Numbered from the stretch's first letter, positions 6,279 through 15,284 are shown. The stretch: 64,000 bases of DNA from Nesterenkonia ebinurensis (GCF_008711175.1 NZ_VWNF01000011.1:248001-312000); one strand, 5' to 3'. Notes: generated by a model from the letters alone, not told the origin. Numbers and translations: made by a program.

Positions 6279-8906
6279 GTGACCACCGCTCTGTACCGAC
6301 GCTACCGGCCCGACACCTTCGCCGATGTGATCGGGCAGGAGCATGTCACCGGTCCGCTGGTCACCGCGCTGGGCAAGGATGCGGTCTCCCACGCCTACCT
6401 GTTCTCCGGTCCGCGCGGCTGCGGCAAAACCACCTCCGCACGGATTCTGGCCCGCTGTCTGAACTGCGAGCAGGGCCCCACCGGCGCTCCCTGCGGGGAA
6501 TGTGAATCCTGCCGCAACCTGGCCACCGGCGGCCCCGGATCCCTGGATGTCATAGAGATCGACGCCGCGTCCCACGGCGGTGTAGACGATGCCCGTGATC
6601 TGCGTGAGCGCGCTACCTTCGCCCCGGTGCGTGACCGGTACAAGATCTTCATCATTGATGAGGCCCATATGGTCACCGCCGCAGGGTTCAACGCGCTGCT
6701 GAAGATCGTGGAGGAGCCCCCGGAGCACATCAAGTTCATCTTCGCCACCACTGAGCCGGACAAAGTGATAGGGACGATCCGTTCCCGCACCCACCACTAC
6801 CCGTTCCGGCTGGTGCCCCCCGAGCCCCTGCTGGAGTATCTGGAGCGGCTCTGCTCTGCGGAGAATGTGCAGGTGGCTCCCGGGGTGCTGCAGCTGGTGC
6901 TGCGGGCCGGCGGCGGTTCGGTGCGCGATACGCTCAGCGTGCTCGACCAGCTGATCGCCGGGGCCGGTGAGTCCGGGCTGGACTATGACCGGGCGGTGGC
7001 GCTGTTGGGCTTCACCCATGCCGCCCTGCTGGACCAGGTCGTGGATGCGGTGGCTGCTCTGGACGGGGCCAAGGCGTTCTCCGTGGTGGACCAGGTGGTC
7101 CAGTCTGGCCAGGATCCGCGCCGGTTTGTGGAGGATCTGCTGGAGCGGCTGCGCGATCTGATCATCGTGAAGTCGGTGCCGGACTCCCCTCAGGTCATTC
7201 TGCGTGGGGTCCCGGAGGACCAGATCCGGGTGATGCAGACCCATGTCGGGAACATCGGCTCCGCCGAGCTCTCCCGGGCCGCTGATATCACTGCGACTGC
7301 GCTGACTGAGATGGTCGGTGCCACCAGTCCGCGGCTGCACCTGGAGCTGCTGATGGCCCGGTTGCTGCTGCCCCATGCCGAGTCCAGCCAGGCCAGCATC
7401 GCTGCCCGCCTGGAGCGCCTGGAACGCCGTATGGACTTCACCTCTGGTGCCGGGACCACTCCGCCCGGTGAGGCGCCGGTCAGCGGACACCCAGAGCCGA
7501 CGACGACGCCCGTCACCCCTTCTGCGCCGCCACAGCCAGACCCTGCCACCGCATCTGAGGTACAGGAGAGGAGTGCTCCTGCTACGGAAAGCCCAGCCGG
7601 ACGATGGGCCACCCCCGGTGTTGATTCCGCTGAAGCTGTGCAGGAAGCACCGCCTCCAACCGAGGCAGCCCCCTCGCAGCCCGAGAAGCCGACCGCCGGT
7701 GCCCCTGCCCAGCCGCAGCAGGCCGCTGTGCAGGCTGCCGGGGGGAGCAGCACCCAGCGGATGCAGCAGGCCTGGCCGGATGTGGTGGAGGCAATGAAGT
7801 CTCGGTCCCGGATGCTGTGGATGCTGATGACCAATAATGCCCAGGTCTCCGGCTTCGACGGTCAGACCCTTGCTCTGCGTTTCAACAATGAAGGAGCTCA
7901 CAGCACCTTCGCCAACCGTGGCGGTGAGCAGGCGCTGACCGAGTCGGTCCAGGAGGTGGTCGGCATCCAGGTGCGACTGGACCTTGACCCGGGCTCAGGC
8001 GGGGGACGCTCCGCCCCACCGCCGGGCGGTGGGGCGCCCCCAAAAGCTGAGGGCCGGAGCCAGGATGAAGCTCCGGCCCCGTCTCTGCAGGCTCCCCAGG
8101 CTGTTGCGTCCCCTGAACGCCCGGCGCCCCCAGCCAGTCCGGAACCGGAAGCTGGAGCCGCACCCGAGTCTGGACCTGCACCCAAGTCCGCCTCAGGGCA
8201 TGGTTCTTCCCCTGCAGATGACCCGGCTGCTGAGCACGATCGGGTCCCACAGCCCCCTGACGACGGGTGGGTTCCGCCCACCGAGGAGCCGCCGGATCTC
8301 CCGCCGGCTGAACCGGGTTACGCTCCGCGCTCCCGGCCCGGAGCCGAGCAGCCACCCTCCCCCCACGTTCGGTGGGCACAAATTCCCGCATCTGAGGCCG
8401 AATCCGGCGCAAATTATGGGCAACAACGCCCACCGAACGAAGAGCCGGCTGCACAGCAGCCCGCAGAGTCGGCAGAGCATGCATCGCCTGCTGAGCGGCG
8501 GGTCCCGGAGAAGCCGGTGGTCCCTGCTTTCGCCCGGCGCAGTGCGCGGGGTTCACATTCCTTCGTGCCCGCGACACACACCGGTGAGCCCGCTGCTGAG
8601 CCGGAGCCTGCTGCGAGCTCACCGGCAGCTGCGGGACCAGGGGCTGAACTGCGCAGCCGCCTGGCCTCCCGCAAAAAATCTGCCGCTCCCTCCTGGGACG
8701 AGCCCTCCGGAGCAGCTGAGGCCTTCGACTCCTCTCCCCCGCCGGACTGGGCTGAGGCGCCTACGCCGGCTGCGGAGGACGAGGATGTGCCCAGTGAGGA
8801 CGACGCTGACTTGGAGTACTCAGGAGTGTTCGGCCGCAAGGCGATCGAACGTATCCTTGACGGCGTGCTGATCGAAGAGCGCCGCCTGGACGACCCCACG
8901 CCGTAG
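6279..8906 (+). CDS. dnaX: DNA polymerase III subunits gamma/tau
   Basis: Clamp-loader ATPase. Walker A GPRGCGKTT is at residues ~44-52, the zinc-binding cysteines at 63, 72, 75 and 78, and the DEAH-type Walker B IIDEAHMV follows. After domain III (to ~residue 370) comes a ~300-residue Pro/Ala/Glu-rich linker, with a short folded block at ~490-570 (WPDVVEAMKSRSRMLWMLM), and a conserved-looking C-terminal ILDGVLIEERRL. Total 875 residues. GTG 6279 is the only start near the MTTALYRRYRP family beginning; no Shine-Dalgarno is obvious. No ybaB gene lies between it and recR, which many bacteria have. Confidence 0.95.
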   Translation: MTTALYRRYRPDTFADVIGQEHVTGPLVTALGKDAVSHAYLFSGPRGCGKTTSARILARCLNCEQGPTGAPCGECESCRNLATGGPGSLDVIEIDAASHGGVDDARDLRERATFAPVRDRYKIFIIDEAHMVTAAGFNALLKIVEEPPEHIKFIFATTEPDKVIGTIRSRTHHYPFRLVPPEPLLEYLERLCSAENVQVAPGVLQLVLRAGGGSVRDTLSVLDQLIAGAGESGLDYDRAVALLGFTHAALLDQVVDAVAALDGAKAFSVVDQVVQSGQDPRRFVEDLLERLRDLIIVKSVPDSPQVILRGVPEDQIRVMQTHVGNIGSAELSRAADITATALTEMVGATSPRLHLELLMARLLLPHAESSQASIAARLERLERRMDFTSGAGTTPPGEAPVSGHPEPTTTPVTPSAPPQPDPATASEVQERSAPATESPAGRWATPGVDSAEAVQEAPPPTEAAPSQPEKPTAGAPAQPQQAAVQAAGGSSTQRMQQAWPDVVEAMKSRSRMLWMLMTNNAQVSGFDGQTLALRFNNEGAHSTFANRGGEQALTESVQEVVGIQVRLDLDPGSGGGRSAPPPGGGAPPKAEGRSQDEAPAPSLQAPQAVASPERPAPPASPEPEAGAAPESGPAPKSASGHGSSPADDPAAEHDRVPQPPDDGWVPPTEEPPDLPPAEPGYAPRSRPGAEQPPSPHVRWAQIPASEAESGANYGQQRPPNEEPAAQQPAESAEHASPAERRVPEKPVVPAFARRSARGSHSFVPATHTGEPAAEPEPAASSPAAAGPGAELRSRLASRKKSAAPSWDEPSGAAEAFDSSPPPDWAEAPTPAAEDEDVPSEDDADLEYSGVFGRKAIERILDGVLIEERRLDDPTP

Positions 8907-8917
8907 ACTGAACCACT

Positions 8918-9514
8918 GTGTATGAAGGCGCAGTCCAAGACCTGATCGACGAGCTCGGCCGGCTCCCCGGCATCGGTCCCAAATCAGCCCAGCGGGTGGC
9001 ATTCCATATCTTGGAGGCAGACTCCGATGATATGCGCCGGCTGGCCGAGGCGATCCGCACCGTCAAGGAGAAGGTCCAGTTCTGCGAGATCTGCTTCAAC
9101 GTCTCAGAGGAGGCCAAGTGCCGCATCTGCCAGGACACTCGCCGTGAGGACTCAGTACTCTGCGTGGTGGAGGAGTCCAAGGACGTCATGGCCGTCGAAC
9201 GCACCCGCAGCTTCCGCGGCCGGTACCACGTGCTCGGCGGGGCGATCAATCCGATCGCTGGAGTCGGCCCGGACCAGCTGCATATCCGGGAGCTGCTGAA
9301 CCGGCTCTCCGATGAGACCATCCAGGAGGTCATCATCGCCACTGACCCGAACCTGGAGGGCGAGGCCACCGCCACCTACCTGGTGCGGATGCTCGGCTCC
9401 CTAGGCATCAGGATCACCCGCCTGGCCTCCGGGCTGCCGGTGGGCGGGGACCTCGAGTACGCCGATGATGTCACCCTGGGGCGTGCTTTCGAAGGCCGCA
9501 CCTCGGTGGGCTGA
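8918..9514 (+). CDS. recR: Recombination protein RecR
   Basis: Part of the RecFOR/RecOR gap-repair pathway. Helix-hairpin-helix [17 protein letters not shown] is at residues ~16-32, the zinc finger uses Cys56, 59, 68 and 71, and a Toprim domain begins [12 protein letters not shown]. The 198-residue length is normal. GTG 8918 lies 11 bp after the dnaX stop, so it is cotranscribed with dnaX. Confidence 0.96.
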   Translation: MYEGAVQDLIDELGRLPGIGPKSAQRVAFHILEADSDDMRRLAEAIRTVKEKVQFCEICFNVSEEAKCRICQDTRREDSVLCVVEESKDVMAVERTRSFRGRYHVLGGAINPIAGVGPDQLHIRELLNRLSDETIQEVIIATDPNLEGEATATYLVRMLGSLGIRITRLASGLPVGGDLEYADDVTLGRAFEGRTSVG

Positions 9515-9857
9515 GCTCCACCGCACCCTGCCAGCAAGTGGCAGCGGTGGACCAAGCGCGCATCGCCAGGACCGGAGCCCTGCAGCCAAGAATCATGCGA
9601 TCGACGTCACAACGGAAGCATCGGTGAAATATTTATCGACTTGTGATCTGGGACCGGTGGATAGGTTTCTGTCTTGCATATGCCACTGCCCCCCTCGCCA
9701 TACATCGCGGGGATGCGAGCTTGGGCGGGGAAAATCCCACAACATCTCCAGAGAAGGCGCTCACGTGCCGTTTCTTCCACCGAGCGAAAGAATCCAGCTT
9801 GTAAAAGCTCTGTAAAACCTTAGCGTAGAGGTAGATGTTGCTGATCGACAGTCGTAG
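9515..9857. other. Non-coding stretch between recR and the ehu promoter
   Basis: No gene with supporting composition is seen on either strand. The second half is AT-richer (TTGTAAAAGCTCTGTAAAACC), as expected of a promoter region. No terminator was recognised after recR. Confidence 0.5.
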
Positions 9858-9886
9858 GATTGTTGACAACCTTACGTGAGGTAAGG
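9858..9886 (+). promoter_or_regulatory. Candidate operators in the ehuB promoter
   Basis: GATTGTTGACAACC (9858-9871) differs by one base from the reverse complement of the 14-bp palindrome of the GntR cluster at 60741 and 62616, and contains a consensus -35 TTGACA. It is immediately followed by the perfect palindrome CCTTAC-GTGAG-GTAAGG (9870-9886). A CATAAT at 9899 could be a -10. Exact promoter geometry is uncertain. Confidence 0.45.
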
Positions 9887-9934
9887 CGCATCCTCTCGCA
9901 TAATCCATAACGAGGAAACAAGAGGTATCAACTG

Positions 9935-10867
9935 ATGAGCTTCAAAACTCACGCACTGCGCGCTGGTGCATTCAGCGCTGCCACCCTGCTCGTCCTGACC
10001 GCCTGCGGCGACGACAACGGAGACGAGCCTGACGGTGACAACGGTGCCGCTGAAGAGAACGGCGCTGCCGAAGAGAACGGCGACAACGGCGAGGCTGCTG
10101 CCGAGGGCGATACCCTGACTCTCGCCCTGTTCGGCGAGGAGCCCTACTCCTGGCTCGACGAAAACGGTGAACCCACCGGAGCAACCATTGCTGTGGCTGA
10201 GGAGATCTTCAACAACCGCCTCGGCTACGACCTTGAGGTCGAACAGACTGATTGGGGCAACCTCATTACCGGACTCAACGCCGGCCACTGGGATGTGGTC
10301 TCGGCCGGTATGTCCATCAATGCCGAGCGCTGCGCAGAGGCTGCCTTCGGTGAGCCCGAACTCATCTACCAGACCGCGTTCCTGCTTGAAGAGGGCAATC
10401 CCGCTGATGTCCATACCTTCGAGGATCTGCTCGATGCCGACCTTGACGTCGTTGCACTCAGCGGCGGCGTCGAGTCCCCGTGGTTGGAGGAAGTCGGTGT
10501 CGACCATGACACCGTGGACAACGCCCAGGACGGCATTGACTTCGTCGAAGGGGGTCGTGCAGATGTCTTCGCCCTGACAGCCGCCTCATTGGAAGCGATG
10601 GCAGGAGACAGCCCCGGCCTAGAGGTCACTGATCCTTTCACCCACGAATTCTCCGTCGGCGCGCATACGTTCCGCACTGAGGACCAGGATCTGATCGATG
10701 AGTTCAATGAGGAACTCGCCGACCTCATGGAGTCTGGCGAGTACCTCGACATCGTCGGTGAGTTCGGATTCACCGAGGACCAGATCCCGCCCATCGAGCT
10801 GACCGCTCAGGAACTCTGCGAGCAGGACGCTGATGAGGTGGCCGCAGAGTACGGCCTCGACGACTGA
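9935..10867 (+). CDS. ehuB: Ectoine/hydroxyectoine-binding lipoprotein EhuB
   Basis: Extracytoplasmic solute-binding protein of a polar amino-acid-type ABC importer. A signal peptide ends in lipobox LTAC (Cys24). A strongly acidic low-complexity linker with repeated AAEENG/DNGE units follows to ~residue 60, which suits a salt-adapted cell surface. The binding domain carries EEPYSW, GEPTGATIAVAEEIF and GLNAGHWDVVSAGMSI, which I recognise as EhuB-like rather than glutamine-binding. It is first of four collinear importer genes and is separated from ehuC by a hairpin. Ligand assignment is by family resemblance only. Confidence 0.78.
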   Translation: MSFKTHALRAGAFSAATLLVLTACGDDNGDEPDGDNGAAEENGAAEENGDNGEAAAEGDTLTLALFGEEPYSWLDENGEPTGATIAVAEEIFNNRLGYDLEVEQTDWGNLITGLNAGHWDVVSAGMSINAERCAEAAFGEPELIYQTAFLLEEGNPADVHTFEDLLDADLDVVALSGGVESPWLEEVGVDHDTVDNAQDGIDFVEGGRADVFALTAASLEAMAGDSPGLEVTDPFTHEFSVGAHTFRTEDQDLIDEFNEELADLMESGEYLDIVGEFGFTEDQIPPIELTAQELCEQDADEVAAEYGLDD

Positions 10868-10883
10868 TCCTCGCAAACCACTG

Positions 10884-10928
10884 GAGACTCTGCGGCCGCT
10901 TTCCCCCGGGGATCGGCCGCAGAGTCTC
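10884..10928 (+). repeat. Intercistronic hairpin between ehuB and ehuC
   Basis: Perfect 15-bp arms GAGACTCTGCGGCCG (10884-10898) and its complement (10914-10928) with a 15-nt loop. No T-run follows, so it is more likely an mRNA-stabilising or attenuating hairpin that keeps the binding protein in excess over the permeases than a full terminator. Confidence 0.65.
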
Positions 10929-10954
10929 TCACCGCACTGATCCGAGAGGGGCCC

Positions 10955-11827
10955 ATGGACTTCTTCGAAGACTGGCCAGATTACTTCGAGGTGGTGATCA
11001 ACTGGTCAGACCGACTCCTCGAGGGTCTCTGGACGACGATCCAGCTGACGATATTCGGCGGAGCACTGGCCTTCGTCATCGCCATTGTGCTGGGACTCCT
11101 GGCGGGGTCATCCAGCCTGTGGCTACGCGGGCCAGCCCGGGTCATCATCGAGTTCTTCCGCGGGATCTCCCTGGTGGTGCTGCTGTTCCTTCTGCTGTAT
11201 GTGCTGCCGCAGCTGTGGATGCGGAACCCGGACCTCCCGTTCGAGGGCCTGGTGAGAAACACCTTCCTGCTCGCGGTCATAGCCCTCGGCATTAACTACG
11301 GAGCCTACGGTGCCGAAGCTGTCCGTGCCTCGCTGACCACTGTTCCCAAGAGCCAGTGGGAAGCCACTACAGCCTTGTCCATGTCCTGGCCGCATAAGAT
11401 CCGGCGAGTCATCTTTCCCCAGGCCTGGGCTCTGATGCTGCCCTCGCTGACGAATCTCTGGGTGCACCTGCTCAAAGGCAGCGCGATCGCCTATATCATT
11501 CCCTTCGTCAACGACTTCACCTTCGAGCTCAATAATCTCCGCCGCCCCACCGACATCTGGTTCTCTCATGCCTTCATCGGCCTGGTGGTCTACTTCATCC
11601 TCGCCCTCATCCTCACCTTGTTCATGCAGGTGCTTGAGGCACGGGCCAAAAACAAACTCGGCCGCGGCCCCTCACTGCGCGAGATCTTCTCGCCGGACCC
11701 TAAAACAGCCCCACCGGACGCCTCACTCCCTGATTCACCCCCTGATCCCAAAGACATGACCGGGCCCGGAGGCGGGCCGAAGCAACCAGCCTCCGGCGCT
11801 GGGGCCCAGCCTGGAGGTATCCGATGA
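10955..11827 (+). CDS. ehuC: Ectoine ABC transporter permease EhuC
   Basis: Inner-membrane permease of the importer. It starts MDFFEDWPDYFEVVINW after a GAGAGGGG Shine-Dalgarno, with hydrophobic segments at ~25-45, ~65-88, ~100-120, ~180-195 and ~205-230. The EAA loop is present (EAVRASLTTVPKSQWEATTALSMS). A Pro-rich cytoplasmic tail of ~45 residues after DPKTAPPD is longer than usual for the family. The stop overlaps the ehuD ATG by 4 bp. Confidence 0.8.
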   Translation: MDFFEDWPDYFEVVINWSDRLLEGLWTTIQLTIFGGALAFVIAIVLGLLAGSSSLWLRGPARVIIEFFRGISLVVLLFLLLYVLPQLWMRNPDLPFEGLVRNTFLLAVIALGINYGAYGAEAVRASLTTVPKSQWEATTALSMSWPHKIRRVIFPQAWALMLPSLTNLWVHLLKGSAIAYIIPFVNDFTFELNNLRRPTDIWFSHAFIGLVVYFILALILTLFMQVLEARAKNKLGRGPSLREIFSPDPKTAPPDASLPDSPPDPKDMTGPGGGPKQPASGAGAQPGGIR

Positions 11828-12552
11828 TCACCGTCTCCGGAACGCTCCTCGCTGAGACCATCGACGACCCGACCCTCGTCGACGAAGAGGAAGTGCGCCA
11901 GAGCCCCTTCTGGGACTGGGATTTCGCCTTCGAGGCATTCCCTGAGATGTTCATGGCTTTTTTGCAGGTCACTCTGCTGGTCACCGTTCTCGGCACCATC
12001 ATCGCCGCAGTGCTGGGTCTGGTCATCGCCATTCTGCTGCGAGTACTCCCCAGACCACTGGCCTGGATCGTTCGCTGGGTGGCCAACTTCATCCGCATGA
12101 CACCCCTGGTGGTCCAGCTGATCTTCGTCTTCTGGACCTTCCTGTGGATGGACGCACTGACCGTGGGCATCATCGTCTTCGGGGTGCACTACGCCACCTA
12201 CATGTCCGAGGTATACCGCGCCGGCATCGACTCGGTCCCCAAGGGGCAGTGGGAGGCGACCACCGCCCTGTCGATGTCTGCAGTGCGCACCTGGCGCAAG
12301 GTGGTCATCCCCCAAGCGCTGCGTTCCACCGTCCCCTCATTGGGCAACTATGCGATCTCGATGTTCAAGGACACGCCCTTTCTCCTGGTCATCTCAGTGG
12401 CAGAAATGGTAACGGTCGCCGGTGAGATCGGCGCCCCGACCTTCCGCTACACCGAGGTGTTCACCATCGCGGGCCTCATCTTCTTGGCTGCCAGCTACCC
12501 CACAGCCGTTCTCGTCAACCGATTGGAGAAGCGTCTTGCCTACGCCCACTGA
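11824..12552 (+). CDS. ehuD: Ectoine ABC transporter permease EhuD
   Basis: Second permease. Residues ~35-42 hold the WDWDFAFE motif typical of EhuD. The EAA loop (SEVYRAGIDSVPKGQWEAT) and closing helices complete the HisM/GlnP fold; 242 residues. A GGAGGT Shine-Dalgarno precedes the ATG inside the end of ehuC. Its last codons contain the ribosome-binding site and start of ehuA. Confidence 0.8.
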   Translation: MITVSGTLLAETIDDPTLVDEEEVRQSPFWDWDFAFEAFPEMFMAFLQVTLLVTVLGTIIAAVLGLVIAILLRVLPRPLAWIVRWVANFIRMTPLVVQLIFVFWTFLWMDALTVGIIVFGVHYATYMSEVYRAGIDSVPKGQWEATTALSMSAVRTWRKVVIPQALRSTVPSLGNYAISMFKDTPFLLVISVAEMVTVAGEIGAPTFRYTEVFTIAGLIFLAASYPTAVLVNRLEKRLAYAH

Positions 12553-13372
12553 CGCTGCCGGCACTCAGCCGGCCCCTGCCCCCTCGTCGTCATCATCCTC
12601 GGACCAGCCGGTGATCGAATTCGTCGACGTCGAGAAGCGCTTCGGCGACAACATCGTGCTCAAGGATCTCAACTTCCAAGTGACCCGAGGCGAGCGGGTG
12701 ACCCTCATTGGTCCCTCCGGCTCGGGAAAGACCACCATCCTGCGCCTGGTGATGACTCTGGAGGAGCTCACCGGAGGCTATATCTACATCGACGGCCAAC
12801 CACTGACCCACGAGAACCGCGACGGCAAGCGGGTGCCGGTGTCTAAGAAGCAGCAGAAGTCGCTTAGAACTCGCATCGGCATGGTCTTCCAGCAGTTCAA
12901 TCTCTTCCCCAATATGACGGTGCTGGAGAACATCATCGAGGCCCCCATTCACGTCCTGGGCCGGCCTAAGCAGGATGCGGTGGCCAAAGCGCACTCGCTG
13001 CTGGAGCAGGTGGGACTGCCGGATAAGGCCAATGCCCACCCCACCTCCCTGTCCGGGGGCCAGCAGCAGCGGGTGGCGATCGCCCGCGCCCTGGCCATGG
13101 ACCCCCAGATCCTGCTGCTAGACGAGGTCACCTCCGCCCTGGACCCCGAGGTGGTCGGCGATGTGCTGGGCATCCTGCGCGAGGTCGCCGACACCACCAA
13201 CGTGACCATGCTGATCGTCACCCATGAGATGGGCTTCGCCCGCGACGTCAGCCACAAAGTCATGATGTTCGACGGTGGCCGCGTAGTAGAAGAAGGACCC
13301 CCGGATAAGATCTTCTCCAACCCCAGCCACGAACGCACCCAGAAATTCCTCAGCGCCGTACTGGGACACTAA
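12536..13372 (+). CDS. ehuA: Ectoine ABC transporter ATP-binding protein EhuA
   Basis: ATPase of the importer: Walker [10 protein letters not shown], signature [15 protein letters not shown], Walker [12 protein letters not shown] and the switch His in VTHEMGF. The start is taken as TTG 12536 because GGAGAAG lies 5 nt upstream, inside ehuD, giving 278 residues. The frame is open further upstream but there overlaps conserved ehuD sequence. The N-terminus begins with a Thr/Pro/Ser-rich tail before VIEFVDVEKRFG. The 17-bp overlap with ehuD implies translational coupling. Confidence 0.82.
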   Translation: MPTPTDAAGTQPAPAPSSSSSSDQPVIEFVDVEKRFGDNIVLKDLNFQVTRGERVTLIGPSGSGKTTILRLVMTLEELTGGYIYIDGQPLTHENRDGKRVPVSKKQQKSLRTRIGMVFQQFNLFPNMTVLENIIEAPIHVLGRPKQDAVAKAHSLLEQVGLPDKANAHPTSLSGGQQQRVAIARALAMDPQILLLDEVTSALDPEVVGDVLGILREVADTTNVTMLIVTHEMGFARDVSHKVMMFDGGRVVEEGPPDKIFSNPSHERTQKFLSAVLGH

Positions 13373-13489
13373 AACAAACGACAACGACGCCGACTGCCCC
13401 TGCCGCGTAAACTGATGGGCAGCGCACCGTCGCGCCGAAGAGAACCCCCGACACCTTCAATTCCTCTCCGGGAGTGAGCAGATACCTCT

Positions 13490-13519
13490 ATGAGTCTGAT
13501 TGTCCAAAAATACGGCGGA
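13490..13519 (+). pseudogene. Second, detached copy of the lysC start codons
   Basis: These 30 bp begin with ATG and encode [10 protein letters not shown], the same ten residues as the N-terminus of LysC encoded from 13747. The two copies differ at 7 of 30 bases and every difference is synonymous. After residue 10 similarity to LysC ends and repeat alpha begins. The frame stays open for 86 codons and its TGA overlaps the lysC GTG (GTGA), so a coupled leader peptide is conceivable. GGGAGTGAG upstream could serve as ribosome-binding site. Confidence 0.7.
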
Positions 13520-13534
13520 GCTGGGCTAGTCCCG

Positions 13535-13735
13535 GCGGCGCGCCTCCCAGACATGGCTCGCACAACCTCTGCGGCGCGTGCACAGGTCCCCAACGTCATA
13601 GGCCCTGTTCACTCTCGCCTCGCCGTGACGTGGTCCGCACCATTGCTCTGGCAATCGCACCGGGCTCTGACGTCACGGCTGCCAACCGCGTTGTCACGAC
13701 CTTCACACCTGAAGCAGACGAGCCCTGCGGGAGAA
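13535..13735 (+). repeat. Repeat alpha, copy upstream of lysC
   Basis: ACATGGCTCGCA at 13551 and GGTCCC at 13585 (34 bp apart) match the 60.9-kb and hemY copies. TTGTCACGAC followed by CTTCACACCTGAAG (13691-13714) matches the hemY copy at 18 of 24 positions, with all six differences being transitions. It lies between the two copies of the lysC start. Boundaries are approximate. Confidence 0.6.
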
Positions 13736-13746
13736 AGTGGGACGCT

Positions 13747-15030
13747 GTGAGCTTGATCGTCCAGAAGTACGGCGGTTCTTCCGTCCAGGACGCCGAGTCC
13801 ATCAAGCGGGTGGCCCGACGGATCGTGGACACCAAGAAGGCCGGGAACCAGGTAGTGGTGGTGGTCTCCGCAATGGGTGACACCACCGACGACCTGCTGG
13901 ACCTCGCCGCCGATATCTCCAGTGCCCCTCCGCTGCGTGAGATGGACATACTGCTCTCCTCCGGGGAACGCATGTCCATGGCGCTGCTGGCGATGGCCAT
14001 CCATGAGCTCGGCGAAACCGCCCAGTCCTTCACCGGGTCTCAGGCCGGAATGATCACCGATGCCATCCACGGCAAGGCCCGCATCATCGAGGTCTCCCCG
14101 CGGCGAGTCCAGGCAGCGGTCGACGCCGGGCATGTGGGCATCGTGGCCGGCTTCCAGGGGATGAGCCGGGAGTCCAAGGACATCACCACCATGGGCCGCG
14201 GTGGCTCAGACACCACCGCAGTGGCCCTGGCCGCAGCCCTAAGCGCGGATGTCTGCGAGATCTACACCGATGTGGACGGAGTGTTCACCGCCGACCCCCG
14301 CGTGGTCAAGACCGCGCGGAAGATCAGCGTCATCTCCAGTGAGGACATGCTGGAGATGGCCGCAGCCGGCACCAAAGTGCTGCACCTGCGCAGCGTGGAG
14401 TACGCCCGCCGCTTCGGTGTGAAGTTGCATGTGCGCTCCTCCTTCTCGGAGAAGGAGGGCACCTGGGTCATCCCCGACGAGTCCGACAAAGTCACCATCA
14501 AGGAAGGCGAACCCTTGGAACAGCCCATCATCTCCGGCATCGCCCACGACTCCTCCGAAGGCAAGCTGACCATCACTGGTGTGCCGGATGTGCCCGGCAA
14601 GGCCGCAGAGATCTTCAATCGGATCGCCGAGGCCGGCATCAACATCGACATGATTGTCCAGGACGTCTCCTTGGAGACCCAGACCACCAATATCTCTTTC
14701 ACCCTTCCCGGTGCTGACGGAGAGAAGGCGCAGCGGATCCTGCTGGAGAACAAGGAGACCATCGGCTTCAAGAACCTGGACTTCGTGCCGCAGGTCGGCA
14801 AGGTCTCGCTGGTCGGCGGCGGTATGCGCAACCATCCCGGGGTCTCTGCCCGGTTCTTCACCGCCCTGCGCGATGCTGGGATCAATATCGGGCTGATCTC
14901 CACCTCTGAGATACGGGTCTCCGTGATCACCGACGTGGAGCTGCTGGACAAGGCTGTCCAGGCCATCCACACCGCTTTCGACCTGGACTCCGACGAAGAG
15001 GCCAAGGTCTACGCCGGCACCGGGCGCTAG
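13747..15030 (+). CDS. lysC: Aspartate kinase LysC
   Basis: Phosphorylates L-aspartate, entry to lysine, threonine and methionine synthesis. The kinase domain begins [12 protein letters not shown], with [16 protein letters not shown] in the middle; two C-terminal ACT domains (~265-427) include [22 protein letters not shown] and the allosteric-type [19 protein letters not shown]. 427 residues, normal for the family, which often also has an internal start for a beta subunit. GTG 13747 is chosen because it gives [16 protein letters not shown] lies 13 nt upstream. No asd follows, unlike many relatives. The upstream 257 bp contain a repeat and a duplicate of the gene start. Confidence 0.95.
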   Translation: MSLIVQKYGGSSVQDAESIKRVARRIVDTKKAGNQVVVVVSAMGDTTDDLLDLAADISSAPPLREMDILLSSGERMSMALLAMAIHELGETAQSFTGSQAGMITDAIHGKARIIEVSPRRVQAAVDAGHVGIVAGFQGMSRESKDITTMGRGGSDTTAVALAAALSADVCEIYTDVDGVFTADPRVVKTARKISVISSEDMLEMAAAGTKVLHLRSVEYARRFGVKLHVRSSFSEKEGTWVIPDESDKVTIKEGEPLEQPIISGIAHDSSEGKLTITGVPDVPGKAAEIFNRIAEAGINIDMIVQDVSLETQTTNISFTLPGADGEKAQRILLENKETIGFKNLDFVPQVGKVSLVGGGMRNHPGVSARFFTALRDAGINIGLISTSEIRVSVITDVELLDKAVQAIHTAFDLDSDEEAKVYAGTGR

Positions 15031-15062
15031 GTGCAGCTCCCCGCCCCGCCCGAGGCGATTTG

Positions 15063-15120
15063 CCCAGTCGATGTTGCAGATCTCAGCTGTTTTTGCCCGG
15101 TTTGTGCAACATCGACTGGG
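15063..15120. repeat. 58-nt palindrome after lysC
   Basis: Perfect 16-bp arms starting CCCAGTCGATG (15063-15078; 15105-15120) around the core CAGCTGTTTTTGCCCGG. No T-run follows. The core resembles those of the hairpins at 16286 and 26978. Confidence 0.6.
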
Positions 15121-15284
15121 TAGATGCGGGTTATAGGGGGTAGCGGCGGGTTATAGGAACAGATGTGAGTACTGCGCGGCCGGGGATCGTTGATCGGATG
15201 CCGGTGTAGGGGCTCGTACATGCCTGCTAAAGCGAGGAAAGGCGCTGCCTACAACCCGGCGCTGACGAACAGATCTCACAACGG
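15121..15284 (+). other. Possible small-RNA locus or structured leader
   Basis: GCGGGTTATAGG occurs twice in tandem (15126-15137, 15146-15157), each with a -10-like TATAGG. About 130 nt later a strong hairpin ends at 15328. No protein frame with convincing composition is present, and I do not recognise a known RNA family. A short transcript from ~15163 to ~15331 is an inference. Confidence 0.3.

Noticed and set aside
5691-7901. 736-codon open frame on the minus strand opposite hemA and dnaX
   Set aside because: Long antisense frames are expected in high-GC genes; composition is His/Gln/Arg-rich without motifs, and both sense genes are certain.
13474-13746. N-terminal extension of LysC in the same frame
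   Set aside because: Encodes repeat alpha sequence, not kinase; GTG 13747 gives the exact family N-terminus.
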